From NCBI RefSeq assembly GCF_963666255.1, contig NZ_OY762656.1, forward strand, positions 992,001-1,056,000: DNA of 64,000 nucleotides, written 5' to 3'. The notes under the pieces were generated by a model, which saw only the letters and a program-made list of their open reading frames with translations, was not told the DNA's origin and ran no database searches. Position numbers and translations under genes: made by a program. The DNA comes from an uncultured Propionivibrio sp. GTDB lineage: Bacteria; Pseudomonadota; Gammaproteobacteria; Burkholderiales; Rhodocyclaceae. Shown one piece after another: positions 27,056 through 34,100 of the stretch. The stretch's first letter is position 1. Every line of letters starts with the position of its first letter.

Positions 27056-27654
27056 GGCTTACGGTAAGCATCCATGCTGAAGCGGTGCGCCCGTTCCAGG
27101 TTGTAGGTGGTGTTGTCGCGGTTGCTCGGATGTGAAGGCTGGTTGAATCCGGGGCGGTTGTTGACGGGAGGATAGGCGGGCATCAGTCCGTAGCCGTAAC
27201 CATAACCATAGGGTGAAGCGTACAGGGCCGGCGTGGTACCGAGGTTCGCATAGGTGCCGGTGGTGTACAGCTCTTGGCCGAAAGCGTGGGCGCGCGTCAG
27301 GGCGTAGGTGGTGTTGTCCCGGTTGCTGGGATGGGCGGGGACGTTCACGCCGGGTCGGTAGGCGACCGGAGGATAGGCGATGTAGGGGCCGCCGGGCCGC
27401 ATCAGCAAGGGCGCTGGCGCGACGAAATAGGCTGGCGGCGGAAGAATCGCCTGGTCACGCGCATAGGACGATGAGAAGACGACCGAGCGCATGCGCGGAT
27501 GCGCGTACATGAACTCGGTATCGGCGGAGGTCGCGGTTCCGTTGGCAAGCAGGATGATTTCGGCGCCTGCCGGCACGCCGACAAGACACAGGCCGGCCAG
27601 CGCCGCGAGGCGCGTCAGCCGGGGAGCGAGACGAAGGAAGTATTTGCGGTTCAT
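27052..27654 (-). CDS. Secreted repeat protein of unknown function
   Basis: A 200-residue exported protein with a signal peptide ending near VGVPAGAE (residue 31). It carries two copies of a 33-residue unit at residues 93-125 and 160-192; each contains AYPPV, then RPG, then HPSNRDNTTY and ending in RAH.F. The linker is a Tyr/Gly-rich stretch (YGYGYGYG). I do not recognise the family. The gene overlaps its neighbours on both sides by 4 bp (ATGA), so it is tightly co-translated with the HExxH protein and the 122-residue secreted protein. Confidence 0.7.
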   Translation of the reverse strand: MNRKYFLRLAPRLTRLAALAGLCLVGVPAGAEIILLANGTATSADTEFMYAHPRMRSVVFSSSYARDQAILPPPAYFVAPAPLLMRPGGPYIAYPPVAYRPGVNVPAHPSNRDNTTYALTRAHAFGQELYTTGTYANLGTTPALYASPYGYGYGYGLMPAYPPVNNRPGFNQPSHPSNRDNTTYNLERAHRFSMDAYRKP

Positions 27655-28019
27655 TTTCCGCCTCCTATTTCGTTCACGCTGACCGAGCCGCCGTTGCGCT
27701 GGATCGAATAGACCTTGCCGGTGCGGGGCGATGTATACCGGGTGACGTTGGCGGGAACGTCTTTGCCGTCGATCGAGACGCGGCCGTTGATCACCGTTAC
27801 GCCTTCGATGTTGGCGTCATCGGCGATATGACCGACAACGACGCTGGCGTCGTTCTTGCCGCGTCCACCGGAGATGGCGCCGGTCTGTACGTTGACCTGT
27901 CCGTCACGCTGGATGACGACGCCTTGTCCCGATGTGCTGACGCTGACTTGCGCGGCGGCCAGACTTGCACAGCACAGGCTGCCCAGGGTGATGATCCAGC
28001 GTTTCAGGGATCTGTTCAT
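27651..28019 (-). CDS. Small secreted beta-rich protein of unknown function
   Basis: A 122-residue protein with a signal peptide (to about SLAAAQ, residue 24). The mature part is rich in Val, Gly, Asn and Ser with alternating hydrophobic and polar residues (GVVIQRDGQVNVQTG, GVTVINGRVSIDGK), which suggests a beta-solenoid or fibre-like fold. It has no cysteine in the mature part. It resembles in composition the other small secreted proteins of this cluster, but I can align it to them only weakly. Part of the unit led by the CsgG-like lipoprotein. Confidence 0.65.
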   Translation of the reverse strand: MNRSLKRWIITLGSLCCASLAAAQVSVSTSGQGVVIQRDGQVNVQTGAISGGRGKNDASVVVGHIADDANIEGVTVINGRVSIDGKDVPANVTRYTSPRTGKVYSIQRNGGSVSVNEIGGGK

Positions 28020-28039
28020 GGCACGACCTCGCAGTGAAC

Positions 28040-28525
28040 TTACTTCTTGCAGTTCACGTTAACGGCGGAGTTACCCCGTTCGTTGACGGAGATGTTGCGA
28101 TCAACCACGGTTTTGTCGCCGATGGCGCCGACCGTGATCGAGACGTCGCCGCAGGCGCGGCTGTTGGCTGCGTTGCTGCCGGGGACATACGCGGCGGCGC
28201 GTTGCCGGGATTTGTCGGCATCGCTTTGCGGCGCGTTGCGCAGGATGATGGTGGTCTTTTCGTCACTCGCCGGCGCACCGCCGGAACGCATATATTCCTG
28301 TGCGTCCTGGCTGAGGCGCTGCGCCTGGCTGCCGCTGTCGACGGAACCATCTTCAATGACGACGGGTGCCTTCCGGCCGTCGACCCGGCTACGCGCCGAA
28401 GCTGCCGACCGGCTGGCTTCCTTCTCCGTCCGGGTTTGCGTGCCACCCGGCTGGATGATGATTTCGCCGGCCTGCGCAAGCGACATCAGGAGCGCTGCCG
28501 AAATGGCTACTGTCCGAAGGGTCAC
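28040..28525 (-). CDS. Small secreted Ser/Arg-rich protein with C-terminal cysteine pair
   Basis: A 161-residue protein starting with GTG (AGGAGG lies 5 bp upstream). A short signal peptide ends near SLAQAG (residue 20). The middle is polar and probably disordered (SRSAASARSRVDGRK); the C-terminal 40 residues contain ACGDVSITVGAIG and end in NVNCKK, giving two cysteines that could form a disulfide. Two other small proteins here also end in a Cys-Lys. Function unknown; it follows the CsgG-like gene by 26 bp. Confidence 0.65.
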   Translation of the reverse strand: MTLRTVAISAALLMSLAQAGEIIIQPGGTQTRTEKEASRSAASARSRVDGRKAPVVIEDGSVDSGSQAQRLSQDAQEYMRSGGAPASDEKTTIILRNAPQSDADKSRQRAAAYVPGSNAANSRACGDVSITVGAIGDKTVVDRNISVNERGNSAVNVNCKK

Positions 28526-28551
28526 GGCAGCCTCCTGTCATTCTCCGGCAA

Positions 28552-30075
28552 CTACTGAATCGTGATATCGAGCTTGGCTTCCGCGATCGAAGGATTCGAT
28601 GCACGGAATGCCTTGCCGATTTCATCCATCGAGCCGACCTTCAGTGGCGTCAGGTCGGCGGCCTTGAGGGCTGCCGGCAATGCCAGATCGCGATTGCTGC
28701 CGTAACAGACGATCTGTTCCTTCCCGGGTTTGTCGAACTTGATCTGGAAGGGCGAATTCTCCGGTGGCAGCGAGATGGCCACATTGCTCTTCATGAACGG
28801 ATCGGGACTGAAGCGATTCGGGTGAATGCGGGCGATCGTTCCGGAGATATCGCGGTAATAGCAGTACAGCACACCATCGCCACTCATCTGAACCCGTGCC
28901 TTCAACAACTCGCGCACTCGGTAGGTCGGGCGATTGCCGCGATCGCTGTCGAGCTTGACGGTCAGTGGTCCTTGCTGGCTGTCGGGCCGGGGCGTGTAGG
29001 CGATCGTGTTGGGCTTGGCGGTAGGATCCTCGACGATGGGCTGGTCGGCATCGAGCAGCGCGTAATACAGGTCGAAGTTGATCCGTCCGTCGGCGACGAG
29101 CTGGTTTTCGGCTTGATAACGTCCGATAGCGCTCGACAATTCGCGAGAGGTTGCGCCGTTGATCGGGCCGTTGTAGTAATTCATGCCGCCGAGCTTGCGC
29201 TGCACGAGCTTGGTGCGGTCTGCCGGTGTCATTGCGTCATACCAGTCGCGCGCCTGCTGGAGCATCACCGGATTGGTCTTGTCGATTTCGAGGCACTTCC
29301 AATACGGAACGCCGGTCAGTTTGCCGACGACTTCGATCATGCCGAGTTCGACCAGCGCGCGCACGCCGGAACCGAGTCCTTCGGCCTTGTTAAGTGACAT
29401 GTTGAATGAGAATCCGACCTGTCCTATTTTGCCGCCGGCTTCCTTGGAATTACCAGCGCGCGTAATGACCAGTGAGTTACTAGCGTTCATGCCCGGCATG
29501 ATCATGCGGGTTGTGGTCTCACCGATGTTCATGTCCATCGAGACAACCGAGGATACCTGATCCTTGCTCAGGCCGAGATCAAGCCAGGGAAGTGCGATAC
29601 CGCCGCCACGCTGTGAATCTATGGCATTTTCATCGAGTTGGGTGATGGCGCCGCGGATGTAGTAATTCGGTAGCTTATGCTGAAAGGCGCCTGCCGCCTG
29701 CATGTCCTGGAAGAGCGCCAGCAGGTCGTTGCGTTCGGTGTCGTAGTCGATGAAGGAAAGCGCCTTGCTCTTGACCGACATGCGCGATGCCGCACTGATC
29801 AACATCTCCTTGGTTCCCGCCATGACTTTGCCGGTGGAGTCCGGGATGCCCGCCGTAGTGATGACAATATCCCGCTTGCCATACGCCAGCATCAGATCGT
29901 CCATGCAACGCAGCGCCGGGGTGAAATTGGTGACCGTCTTCGCCACCGGCGTTTTGACTGCGGTGGCAATCGTTGCCGTTTCCGGCTTGGGCGGGTCGGC
30001 CACGCACGCGGCCAGTGCGCTGGTGAGGCTTAACGCAGCGATGACGAGACGGGACTTTTCATATGCGCGGGCCAT
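28552..30075 (-). CDS. CsgG/HfaB-like outer-membrane lipoprotein with peptidoglycan-binding-like and DUF4384 domains
   Basis: A 507-residue lipoprotein: the signal peptide ends in the lipobox LAAC near residue 24. Residues of about 50-285 follow the CsgG/HfaB pattern (NYYIRGAITQLDENA, then VVSMDMNIGETTTRMI, ending RALVELGMIEVVGKLTG), the family that forms the curli secretion pore. Next comes a PG_binding_1-like segment (RKLGGMNYYNGPINGATSRE), then a DUF4384-like domain (YRVRELLKARVQMSGDGVLY). DUF4384 is otherwise often found with caspase-family proteins, and one is encoded 4 kb away. The ATG at 30075 directly precedes the signal peptide; an upstream in-frame ATG is less likely. It heads a five-gene unit. 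Confidence 0.75.
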   Translation of the reverse strand: MARAYEKSRLVIAALSLTSALAACVADPPKPETATIATAVKTPVAKTVTNFTPALRCMDDLMLAYGKRDIVITTAGIPDSTGKVMAGTKEMLISAASRMSVKSKALSFIDYDTERNDLLALFQDMQAAGAFQHKLPNYYIRGAITQLDENAIDSQRGGGIALPWLDLGLSKDQVSSVVSMDMNIGETTTRMIMPGMNASNSLVITRAGNSKEAGGKIGQVGFSFNMSLNKAEGLGSGVRALVELGMIEVVGKLTGVPYWKCLEIDKTNPVMLQQARDWYDAMTPADRTKLVQRKLGGMNYYNGPINGATSRELSSAIGRYQAENQLVADGRINFDLYYALLDADQPIVEDPTAKPNTIAYTPRPDSQQGPLTVKLDSDRGNRPTYRVRELLKARVQMSGDGVLYCYYRDISGTIARIHPNRFSPDPFMKSNVAISLPPENSPFQIKFDKPGKEQIVCYGSNRDLALPAALKAADLTPLKVGSMDEIGKAFRASNPSIAEAKLDITIQ

Positions 30076-30172
30076 AGTGAATTCCTTGGAAAAAGTACGA
30101 TGCTTTTTTGTTGGACCACTTTCATACATCATAGTCGGAATTTCTGGAAACCATGCATTTCCGGGACTATCC

Positions 30173-30184
30173 TGACACATGTCA
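30173..30184. promoter_or_regulatory. Inverted repeat in the divergent promoter region of the envelope cluster
   Basis: TGACA-CA-TGTCA is a 12 bp dyad placed roughly midway between the start codons of the CsgG-like lipoprotein gene and the first small repeat-protein gene. It is a candidate operator for joint control of both units. No regulator gene is found within the cluster. Confidence 0.35.
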
Positions 30185-30222
30185 ACCGGCGAAATCAAGG
30201 CGCGTTAGAGTGGCAGGAATGC

Positions 30223-30252
30223 TTGTTGGGAGGGGGGCGCGGCGACTATACT
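30223..30252 (+). promoter_or_regulatory. Candidate sigma-70 promoter of the small repeat-protein unit
   Basis: TTGTTG (30223-30228) and TATACT (30247-30252) are 18 bp apart, about 47 bp upstream of the first ATG. This is one of the better promoter matches in the window. Confidence 0.5.
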
Positions 30253-30298
30253 TGATCGCGCTTCTGGCGCTTATGTCGGCCTCGACACGGGAGAAGCC

Positions 30299-30604
30299 AT
30301 GAAAATAAGTTTCTTTGTTGCGACGGTTTTGGGGGGCCTCATCGCAGCGAGTGCCTCCGCACAAACGCAGGGCGGAGCCGTGCGTGGCAACACCAACATC
30401 AACGTCAACGCCGAAAACATCAATACGATCGCGGCGGGCAGCAACAATGTCGCGCGTACAAGCATCGGCAGCGTCAAGAGCGGCGCGAAGAGTGGCGGCA
30501 ACGTCTCGGTCGATGTCAAAAACGTATCCAATGTTGTTGTCGGTCATGGTCGCAAGGGATGCATCAATATCGGCGTCAAAGGCGCTGATCCCGAATGCAA
30601 ATAG
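30299..30604 (+). CDS. Small secreted Asn/Gly repeat protein (repeat family member 1)
   Basis: A 101-residue protein with a signal peptide ending near ASASAQ (residue 21). Residues 30-59 carry the cluster's repeat (GNTNI, then A.N.N..A.G..N.A, ending GSV); a degenerate second copy starts at residue 67, the same 37-residue period as in the protein at 31692. The tail holds two cysteines (GCINIG and PECK). Strongly beta-prone and low in charge, it is a plausible fibre subunit, though it is not a curlin by strict motif. A GGGAG ribosome binding site precedes the ATG. Confidence 0.7.
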   Translation: MKISFFVATVLGGLIAASASAQTQGGAVRGNTNINVNAENINTIAAGSNNVARTSIGSVKSGAKSGGNVSVDVKNVSNVVVGHGRKGCINIGVKGADPECK

Positions 30605-30617
30605 GGAGGAATTGGTG

Positions 30618-30938
30618 ATGAAATTTTTTCTACGAACAGTGCTGACGTTCTCCGTGTTTTCCCTGGCCGGTTTTGCCCCGCAGGTCTCTGCCGATATCAA
30701 TAAAGGTACGCATCTTCAGACCTCGGGACAAAGTAAGGTCAATAAGGCGCTTGCCCGCGGTTATATGCAAAGTGGCAATACCGACGGATATTCGCGCATG
30801 CAGCAACAAACCCAGGTGAATATCGGCAGCAAGAAGGCTGGCACCTGCAATATGAATATTGGATCGACCCAGCCCGGAGACAAAAACTCTAAGGATGTCA
30901 TCGTGACTTCGAAGGAGATCATCAATGTATGCAAATAA
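30618..30938 (+). CDS. Small secreted protein with CxxNIG motif
   Basis: A 106-residue protein with a signal peptide ending near PQVSAD (residue 26). The mature part is polar and Gln/Asn/Ser-rich (MQSGNTDGYSRMQQQTQVNI) and contains TCNMNIG and a C-terminal VCK, paralleling GCINIG and ECK of the preceding protein; the two probably each form one disulfide. The ATG lies 13 bp after the previous stop behind a GGAGG, and the 3' end overlaps the OmpA-like gene by 14 bp. Function unknown. Confidence 0.65.
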   Translation: MKFFLRTVLTFSVFSLAGFAPQVSADINKGTHLQTSGQSKVNKALARGYMQSGNTDGYSRMQQQTQVNIGSKKAGTCNMNIGSTQPGDKNSKDVIVTSKEIINVCK

Positions 30939-31614
30939 ACTGATCACGACCGCGTTGCTGCTCGCATTTGGAATGACGGTCGGAAGCGCTGTCGCCGCTG
31001 ACGTCAAGGTTTATGACAAGGCCCCCAGCGTCGAGGAGTTGCAGCGGCAATTGACGGGCGGCGATGATGGCGCGCCGAGGGCAAGGCCGAGAACGCGGGC
31101 CATTGTTTTCGGTGACGCGGCGCCTGCGCCGCAGGAGGCGGCCGCGCCTCAAGCGGCGCCTGCACCAGCGCCGGCGCCCGCTGCGCAAGCCCAACCGCCG
31201 CGCCCACAGCAGACGCAGTCGCAAGGGCAGGCTCAGGCCGCGCGTCCGCAACCGCAACAGCAGTCCGTTCAGGTGGGTACGAATGCGATTGCCTTCCCGA
31301 TCAACTTTCGCGTGAACAGTTCAGACATCATGCCGGAATCGATTCCGTTCCTTGAATCCATCGCCGGCCTGATGCAGAAGGATCAGAACGTTCGCCTGAT
31401 GGTCGAGGGACATACCGACAGTTCGGGCAGTCCGACACGGAACAATGCGCTGTCGCGCGAGCGGGCGTATTCGGTCGTCAATTACCTGATCGATCACTAC
31501 CGTATCGATCCAACCCGTCTCATGCCGGTTGGCAAAGGGTTTAGCGAGCCGCTGGAAGGATTGGATGCAGGAAATCCGAAGAACCGGAGAGTGCAATTCC
31601 GCATCATCGGTTAA
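30925..31614 (+). CDS. OmpA-family peptidoglycan-associated protein
   Basis: A 229-residue exported protein: signal peptide to about VAADVK (residue 25), an Ala/Pro/Gln-rich flexible linker (about 67-115), then an OmpA-C domain. Peptidoglycan-binding residues are visible in EGHTDSSG, NALSRERA and the closing KNRRVQF. There is no beta-barrel and no lipobox, so it is probably a periplasmic anchor that binds the wall. AAGGAG lies 7 bp before the ATG. Its place inside the repeat-protein unit suggests it tethers or organises the secreted components. Confidence 0.85.
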   Translation: MYANKLITTALLLAFGMTVGSAVAADVKVYDKAPSVEELQRQLTGGDDGAPRARPRTRAIVFGDAAPAPQEAAAPQAAPAPAPAPAAQAQPPRPQQTQSQGQAQAARPQPQQQSVQVGTNAIAFPINFRVNSSDIMPESIPFLESIAGLMQKDQNVRLMVEGHTDSSGSPTRNNALSRERAYSVVNYLIDHYRIDPTRLMPVGKGFSEPLEGLDAGNPKNRRVQFRIIG

Positions 31615-31691
31615 GCGGTGTTTTGGCAGCATCCCCGAAGCGAGGGTTCGCGAGGGGCAATCATTCACCTTCTTTATAAGGGGTCTCTATC

Positions 31692-32024
31692 ATGCGTAAA
31701 TCACTGTTCATTATCGCTACGATGGCTGCTTCAACGCTTGCTTTCGCCCAGGCGGGCGTCCAGGCTACGCCGGGGAGTGTCCAGGCGACTTCCGGAGGCG
31801 TGAATATCCAGGGCAATACCAACATCAAGGCGAGTGCTGAGAATGTGAATGCGGTTGCGGTTGGCCAGGGCAATACGGCCAAGAACGCGGTCGGCGCAAT
31901 CAAGGGCGGCACCAATATCAAGGGCAACACCAACATCAACGCCAGTGCCAAGAATGTGAACGCCGTTGCGGTCGGCAAGGGCAATACGGCCACCAACGAC
32001 GTCGGCGTGATCGGCGGCAAGTAA
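31692..32024 (+). CDS. Small secreted protein with two tandem Asn/Gly repeats (repeat family member 2)
   Basis: A 110-residue protein with a signal peptide ending near AFAQAG (residue 20). Residues 41-70 and 78-107 are two nearly identical copies of a 30-residue unit: GNTNI, A.A, NVNAVAVG, GNTA.N, VG.I. The spacing of Asn, Ala, Gly and Val recalls curlin and other cross-beta repeats, but the 37-residue period is longer than the roughly 22 residues of CsgA. No cysteine and few charges other than Lys. It is followed by a strong terminator. Likely the main structural subunit of the cluster (inference). Confidence 0.72.
   Translation: MRKSLFIIATMAASTLAFAQAGVQATPGSVQATSGGVNIQGNTNIKASAENVNAVAVGQGNTAKNAVGAIKGGTNIKGNTNINASAKNVNAVAVGKGNTATNDVGVIGGK
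31812..32012 (+). repeat. Tandem 111 bp coding repeat (two units) in the small repeat protein
   Basis: Codons for residues 41-70 and 78-107 repeat with a 111 bp period and keep close nucleotide identity (for example GGCAATACCAACATCAA against GGCAACACCAACATCAA), which suggests fairly recent internal duplication or gene conversion. Confidence 0.75.
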
Positions 32025-32040
32025 GCGTCGGCTTTGCTGA

Positions 32041-32076
32041 AAAGCCCAGAGGATGTTCAGGTCCTTTGGGCTTTTT
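32041..32076 (+). terminator. Intrinsic terminator after the two-repeat protein gene
   Basis: AAAGCCCA pairs with TGGGCTTT, extended inside by AGGA and TCCT, and is followed by TTTTTC. It separates this gene from the last repeat-protein gene, which therefore needs read-through or its own promoter. Confidence 0.85.
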
Positions 32077-32129
32077 CGTCTGAGTGCGTCAGTCGACGTA
32101 CGACCCTGACGTAATCATCAGGAGGGCGC

Positions 32130-32456
32130 ATGAAAACCTATATTGCGTGTTCACTGGTCCTGGCGGTCCTGTCGGCGCAGGCTCAGCCGGCGAACGAAGC
32201 CGTTCAGCGCTCGAGCAGTCCGACGGGATTACAGATTCGCGATGCCGGCGCAGCAGCCGGCGGAGGCGTCGGCGGCAAGGGCGCCGTGACTTCTTTTGCT
32301 GATGACAAGGATGCGGCTGCAACGCAACAGGCGGGCAGTGGCGCCGTTCAGATTCAGGGTAACACCAGCATCAAGGCCAATGCCAGGAACATGAATACCA
32401 GTGCGCAGGGGCTTGGCAATGCAGCGCGTAACGAGGTTGGCGCGATCGGCAAATAG
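32130..32456 (+). CDS. Small secreted single-repeat protein (repeat family member 3)
   Basis: A 108-residue protein with a short signal peptide ending near LSAQAQ (residue 19). The first part is Ala/Gly-rich; the C-terminus (residues 77-106) holds one copy of the cluster repeat: QGNTSIKANARNMNTSAQG, then GNAARNEVGAI. A single C-terminal repeat could be a capping or nucleating subunit, as CsgB is for curli (analogy only). Strong ribosome binding site CAGGAGGGCGC before the ATG. It lies behind a terminator and converges with the CsgG/LpoB-like gene. Confidence 0.7.
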   Translation: MKTYIACSLVLAVLSAQAQPANEAVQRSSSPTGLQIRDAGAAAGGGVGGKGAVTSFADDKDAAATQQAGSGAVQIQGNTSIKANARNMNTSAQGLGNAARNEVGAIGK

Positions 32457-32480
32457 CCCTGAGCGTGGGATCGGCCGTTG

Positions 32481-32516
32481 AAAAAAGGCCGCCGTTATCG
32501 ACGGGCGGCCTCGTCA
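32481..32516 (-). terminator. Intrinsic terminator of the minus-strand LpoB/caspase unit
   Basis: Read on the minus strand, GGCCGCC and GGCGGCC form a stem with a loop of 10 bases, followed by TTTTTT. It lies just past the last gene of that unit. Confidence 0.8.
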
Positions 32517-32532
32517 GGCGGATGTCTGCTGC

Positions 32533-33375
32533 CTATTTGAAAATGATGACTTCTTCCCGTCGGCCGCCGTTGTCGCGCGGTGGCATGCCGCCATCGCGAT
32601 CGCCGGTGTCGGCATAAATGCCGCTCAACTGTTCTTCCATCTGACGGCTGACGTCTTCGCCGAGACTCTTGGAGACTTCGGAAATAACCTTGCCCCGGCT
32701 GAGAACAACGCGGCCTCCCCGGCTTGACAGCAATTTGACATCCTGCCCCGTTCCCATCGCGCTGAAGGATGACTTCACCTTGAAGGTCTTGGTGCTGATC
32801 AGGCTGAATTCGCCGACGAGTTCAAGGCTCAAGGTATGCGAGACGGTATTGGTGTTGTCGATGGGATTGGCTTCCTGGCGAAACTCGATACTGCTGACCG
32901 TGCCGAAGAGGACGTAATCGGCCCCGGGGAACATGCCCTGCTTGATGCGCCCGACGATGTCATAGAGCTTCTCGTTGTTGCGCGCGGTAAAGGGCTTGCC
33001 CTGAACGAGTTCAAAGCGCCCCGTACGCAGGATGCCGCCTTTGATGTCGGCGGTGAATTTACGTAGTTCGCCGATTTCGATGTAACTGTAGGTGCCTTCG
33101 TTCGAGTAGTAGCTGCTTTCTGACTGTGCATTGAGCGAGCCGCTGCTGCGGCGCGAATAGCCCGCGTCGGATTCGCGTTCGCTTTCCCGGCCGGAGGCGC
33201 GCAGCGAAGAGCGTTCGGACGCCGAGACGGTCTTGAAGTATTCGCTGACGCGTTCCTCATAAGCGAGATCGGTGACGGCGACCTTGGGCGGTGGCGCCGC
33301 CAGGGCGCCGCCGTGGATCATCGCACAGCAGGCGCCGAGTACGAAAAGGCGATTGAGCCGGCAAGTGAATCGCAT
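32533..33375 (-). CDS. CsgG/LpoB-like secreted protein with Ser/Arg-rich insertion
   Basis: A 280-residue exported protein; the signal peptide ends near GGALAAPPP (residue 26) with no clear lipobox. The core follows the CsgG/LpoB domain: KVAVTDLAYEERVSEY at the start, FELVQGKPF, GADYVLFGTVSSIEFR and a final amphipathic helix ending DVSRQMEEQL. An insertion rich in Ser, Arg and Glu (SERSSLRASGRESERESDAG) lies at about residues 53-85. It is the second CsgG-type protein of the cluster and the last gene of the unit with the LpoB-like and caspase-like genes. Probable periplasmic partner; not a proven pore. Confidence 0.7.
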   Translation of the reverse strand: MRFTCRLNRLFVLGACCAMIHGGALAAPPPKVAVTDLAYEERVSEYFKTVSASERSSLRASGRESERESDAGYSRRSSGSLNAQSESSYYSNEGTYSYIEIGELRKFTADIKGGILRTGRFELVQGKPFTARNNEKLYDIVGRIKQGMFPGADYVLFGTVSSIEFRQEANPIDNTNTVSHTLSLELVGEFSLISTKTFKVKSSFSAMGTGQDVKLLSSRGGRVVLSRGKVISEVSKSLGEDVSRQMEEQLSGIYADTGDRDGGMPPRDNGGRREEVIIFK

Positions 33376-33405
33376 GGCCTGTCCTCGTTGGAAGTTGGGT
33401 GACAA

Positions 33406-34023
33406 TCAGCGCCGGGCGGTCTTGCGGATATCCTTCTCGTCGGACCATTCGACAATGCCGGTTTCGATCTCGATCAGGCGCAGGTTCATCTTGTAGTACA
33501 CATCCTTGATGTCGCTGCCGCGCTTGACGATCGAGGAAATGCTGCCATCCAGACGGAATTTTGCACCCTGCATACGACCGACCCGCACCGACTTCGATTT
33601 GTCATAGAGGCCCGACTGCGACTGACGGCGGAGTTCGTCGACCTGGTTCTGCATGTTGTCGGCTTCGATGACATAGCGGACGCCGTTCTTCTGCAGTTGC
33701 GTCAGAACGGTGTCGGTAATCAACTTGGTATCGAAATATTCGCTGGTCTTGTTCTGGACCGGCGAGGCCATCATCAGGCCGCGCTTCTTGATCAGGTCCT
33801 GAATGACAGGGTGCTGGATCAGCGACTGCGTCATTTTCTCCGAGATCATCTGGATGTCGGTGGATCCGAGATCCGTCGTGACCGTTTCGACGGCCTTGGA
33901 ATCACCATAGCTGACGCCGCTTGAACCCGTCGTTGGCGATGTTGTCTGGCAGCCGGCCAGAGCCAGGATCAATAGTCCGGTGAGCAATGGGATGCTGCGA
34001 CCCGTACGAAGCGTTGCGTTCAT
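33406..34023 (-). CDS. LpoB-like lipoprotein (penicillin-binding protein activator family)
   Basis: A 205-residue lipoprotein: the signal peptide ends in the lipobox LAGC (about residue 21). The folded part matches LpoB (KMTQSLIQHPVIQ, TSEYFDTKLITDTVLTQLQ, KFRLDGSISSIVKRG, YYKMNLRLIEIETGIVEWS). E. coli LpoB is anchored in the outer membrane and activates PBP1b. Here the gene neighbours a YcfL-type domain and a COG3014-type protein; in E. coli ycfL lies next to lpoB. AGGAGG at 34031-34036 is 7 bp from the ATG at 34023, which decides between two close ATGs. Confidence 0.85.
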   Translation of the reverse strand: MNATLRTGRSIPLLTGLLILALAGCQTTSPTTGSSGVSYGDSKAVETVTTDLGSTDIQMISEKMTQSLIQHPVIQDLIKKRGLMMASPVQNKTSEYFDTKLITDTVLTQLQKNGVRYVIEADNMQNQVDELRRQSQSGLYDKSKSVRVGRMQGAKFRLDGSISSIVKRGSDIKDVYYKMNLRLIEIETGIVEWSDEKDIRKTARR

Positions 34024-34030
34024 GAACATG

Positions 34031-34036
34031 CCTCCT
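34031..34036 (-). promoter_or_regulatory. Ribosome binding site deciding the LpoB-like start
   Basis: AGGAGG on the minus strand is 7 bp from the ATG at 34023 but only 1 bp from the in-frame ATG at 34029, so the downstream ATG is the functional start. Confidence 0.7.
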
Positions 34037-34100
34037 TTGTTGATGATGGTGGTAATTCCCCGCCCTGTGCTCCTATGAAGTATAGCGAGTCGCCCTCGGA

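Noticed and set aside
30210-30235. Sigma-54 type promoter (TGGCAG...TTGTT) before the repeat-protein unit
   Set aside because: The GG-N10-GC spacing is not met; the sigma-70 match at 30223-30252 is better.
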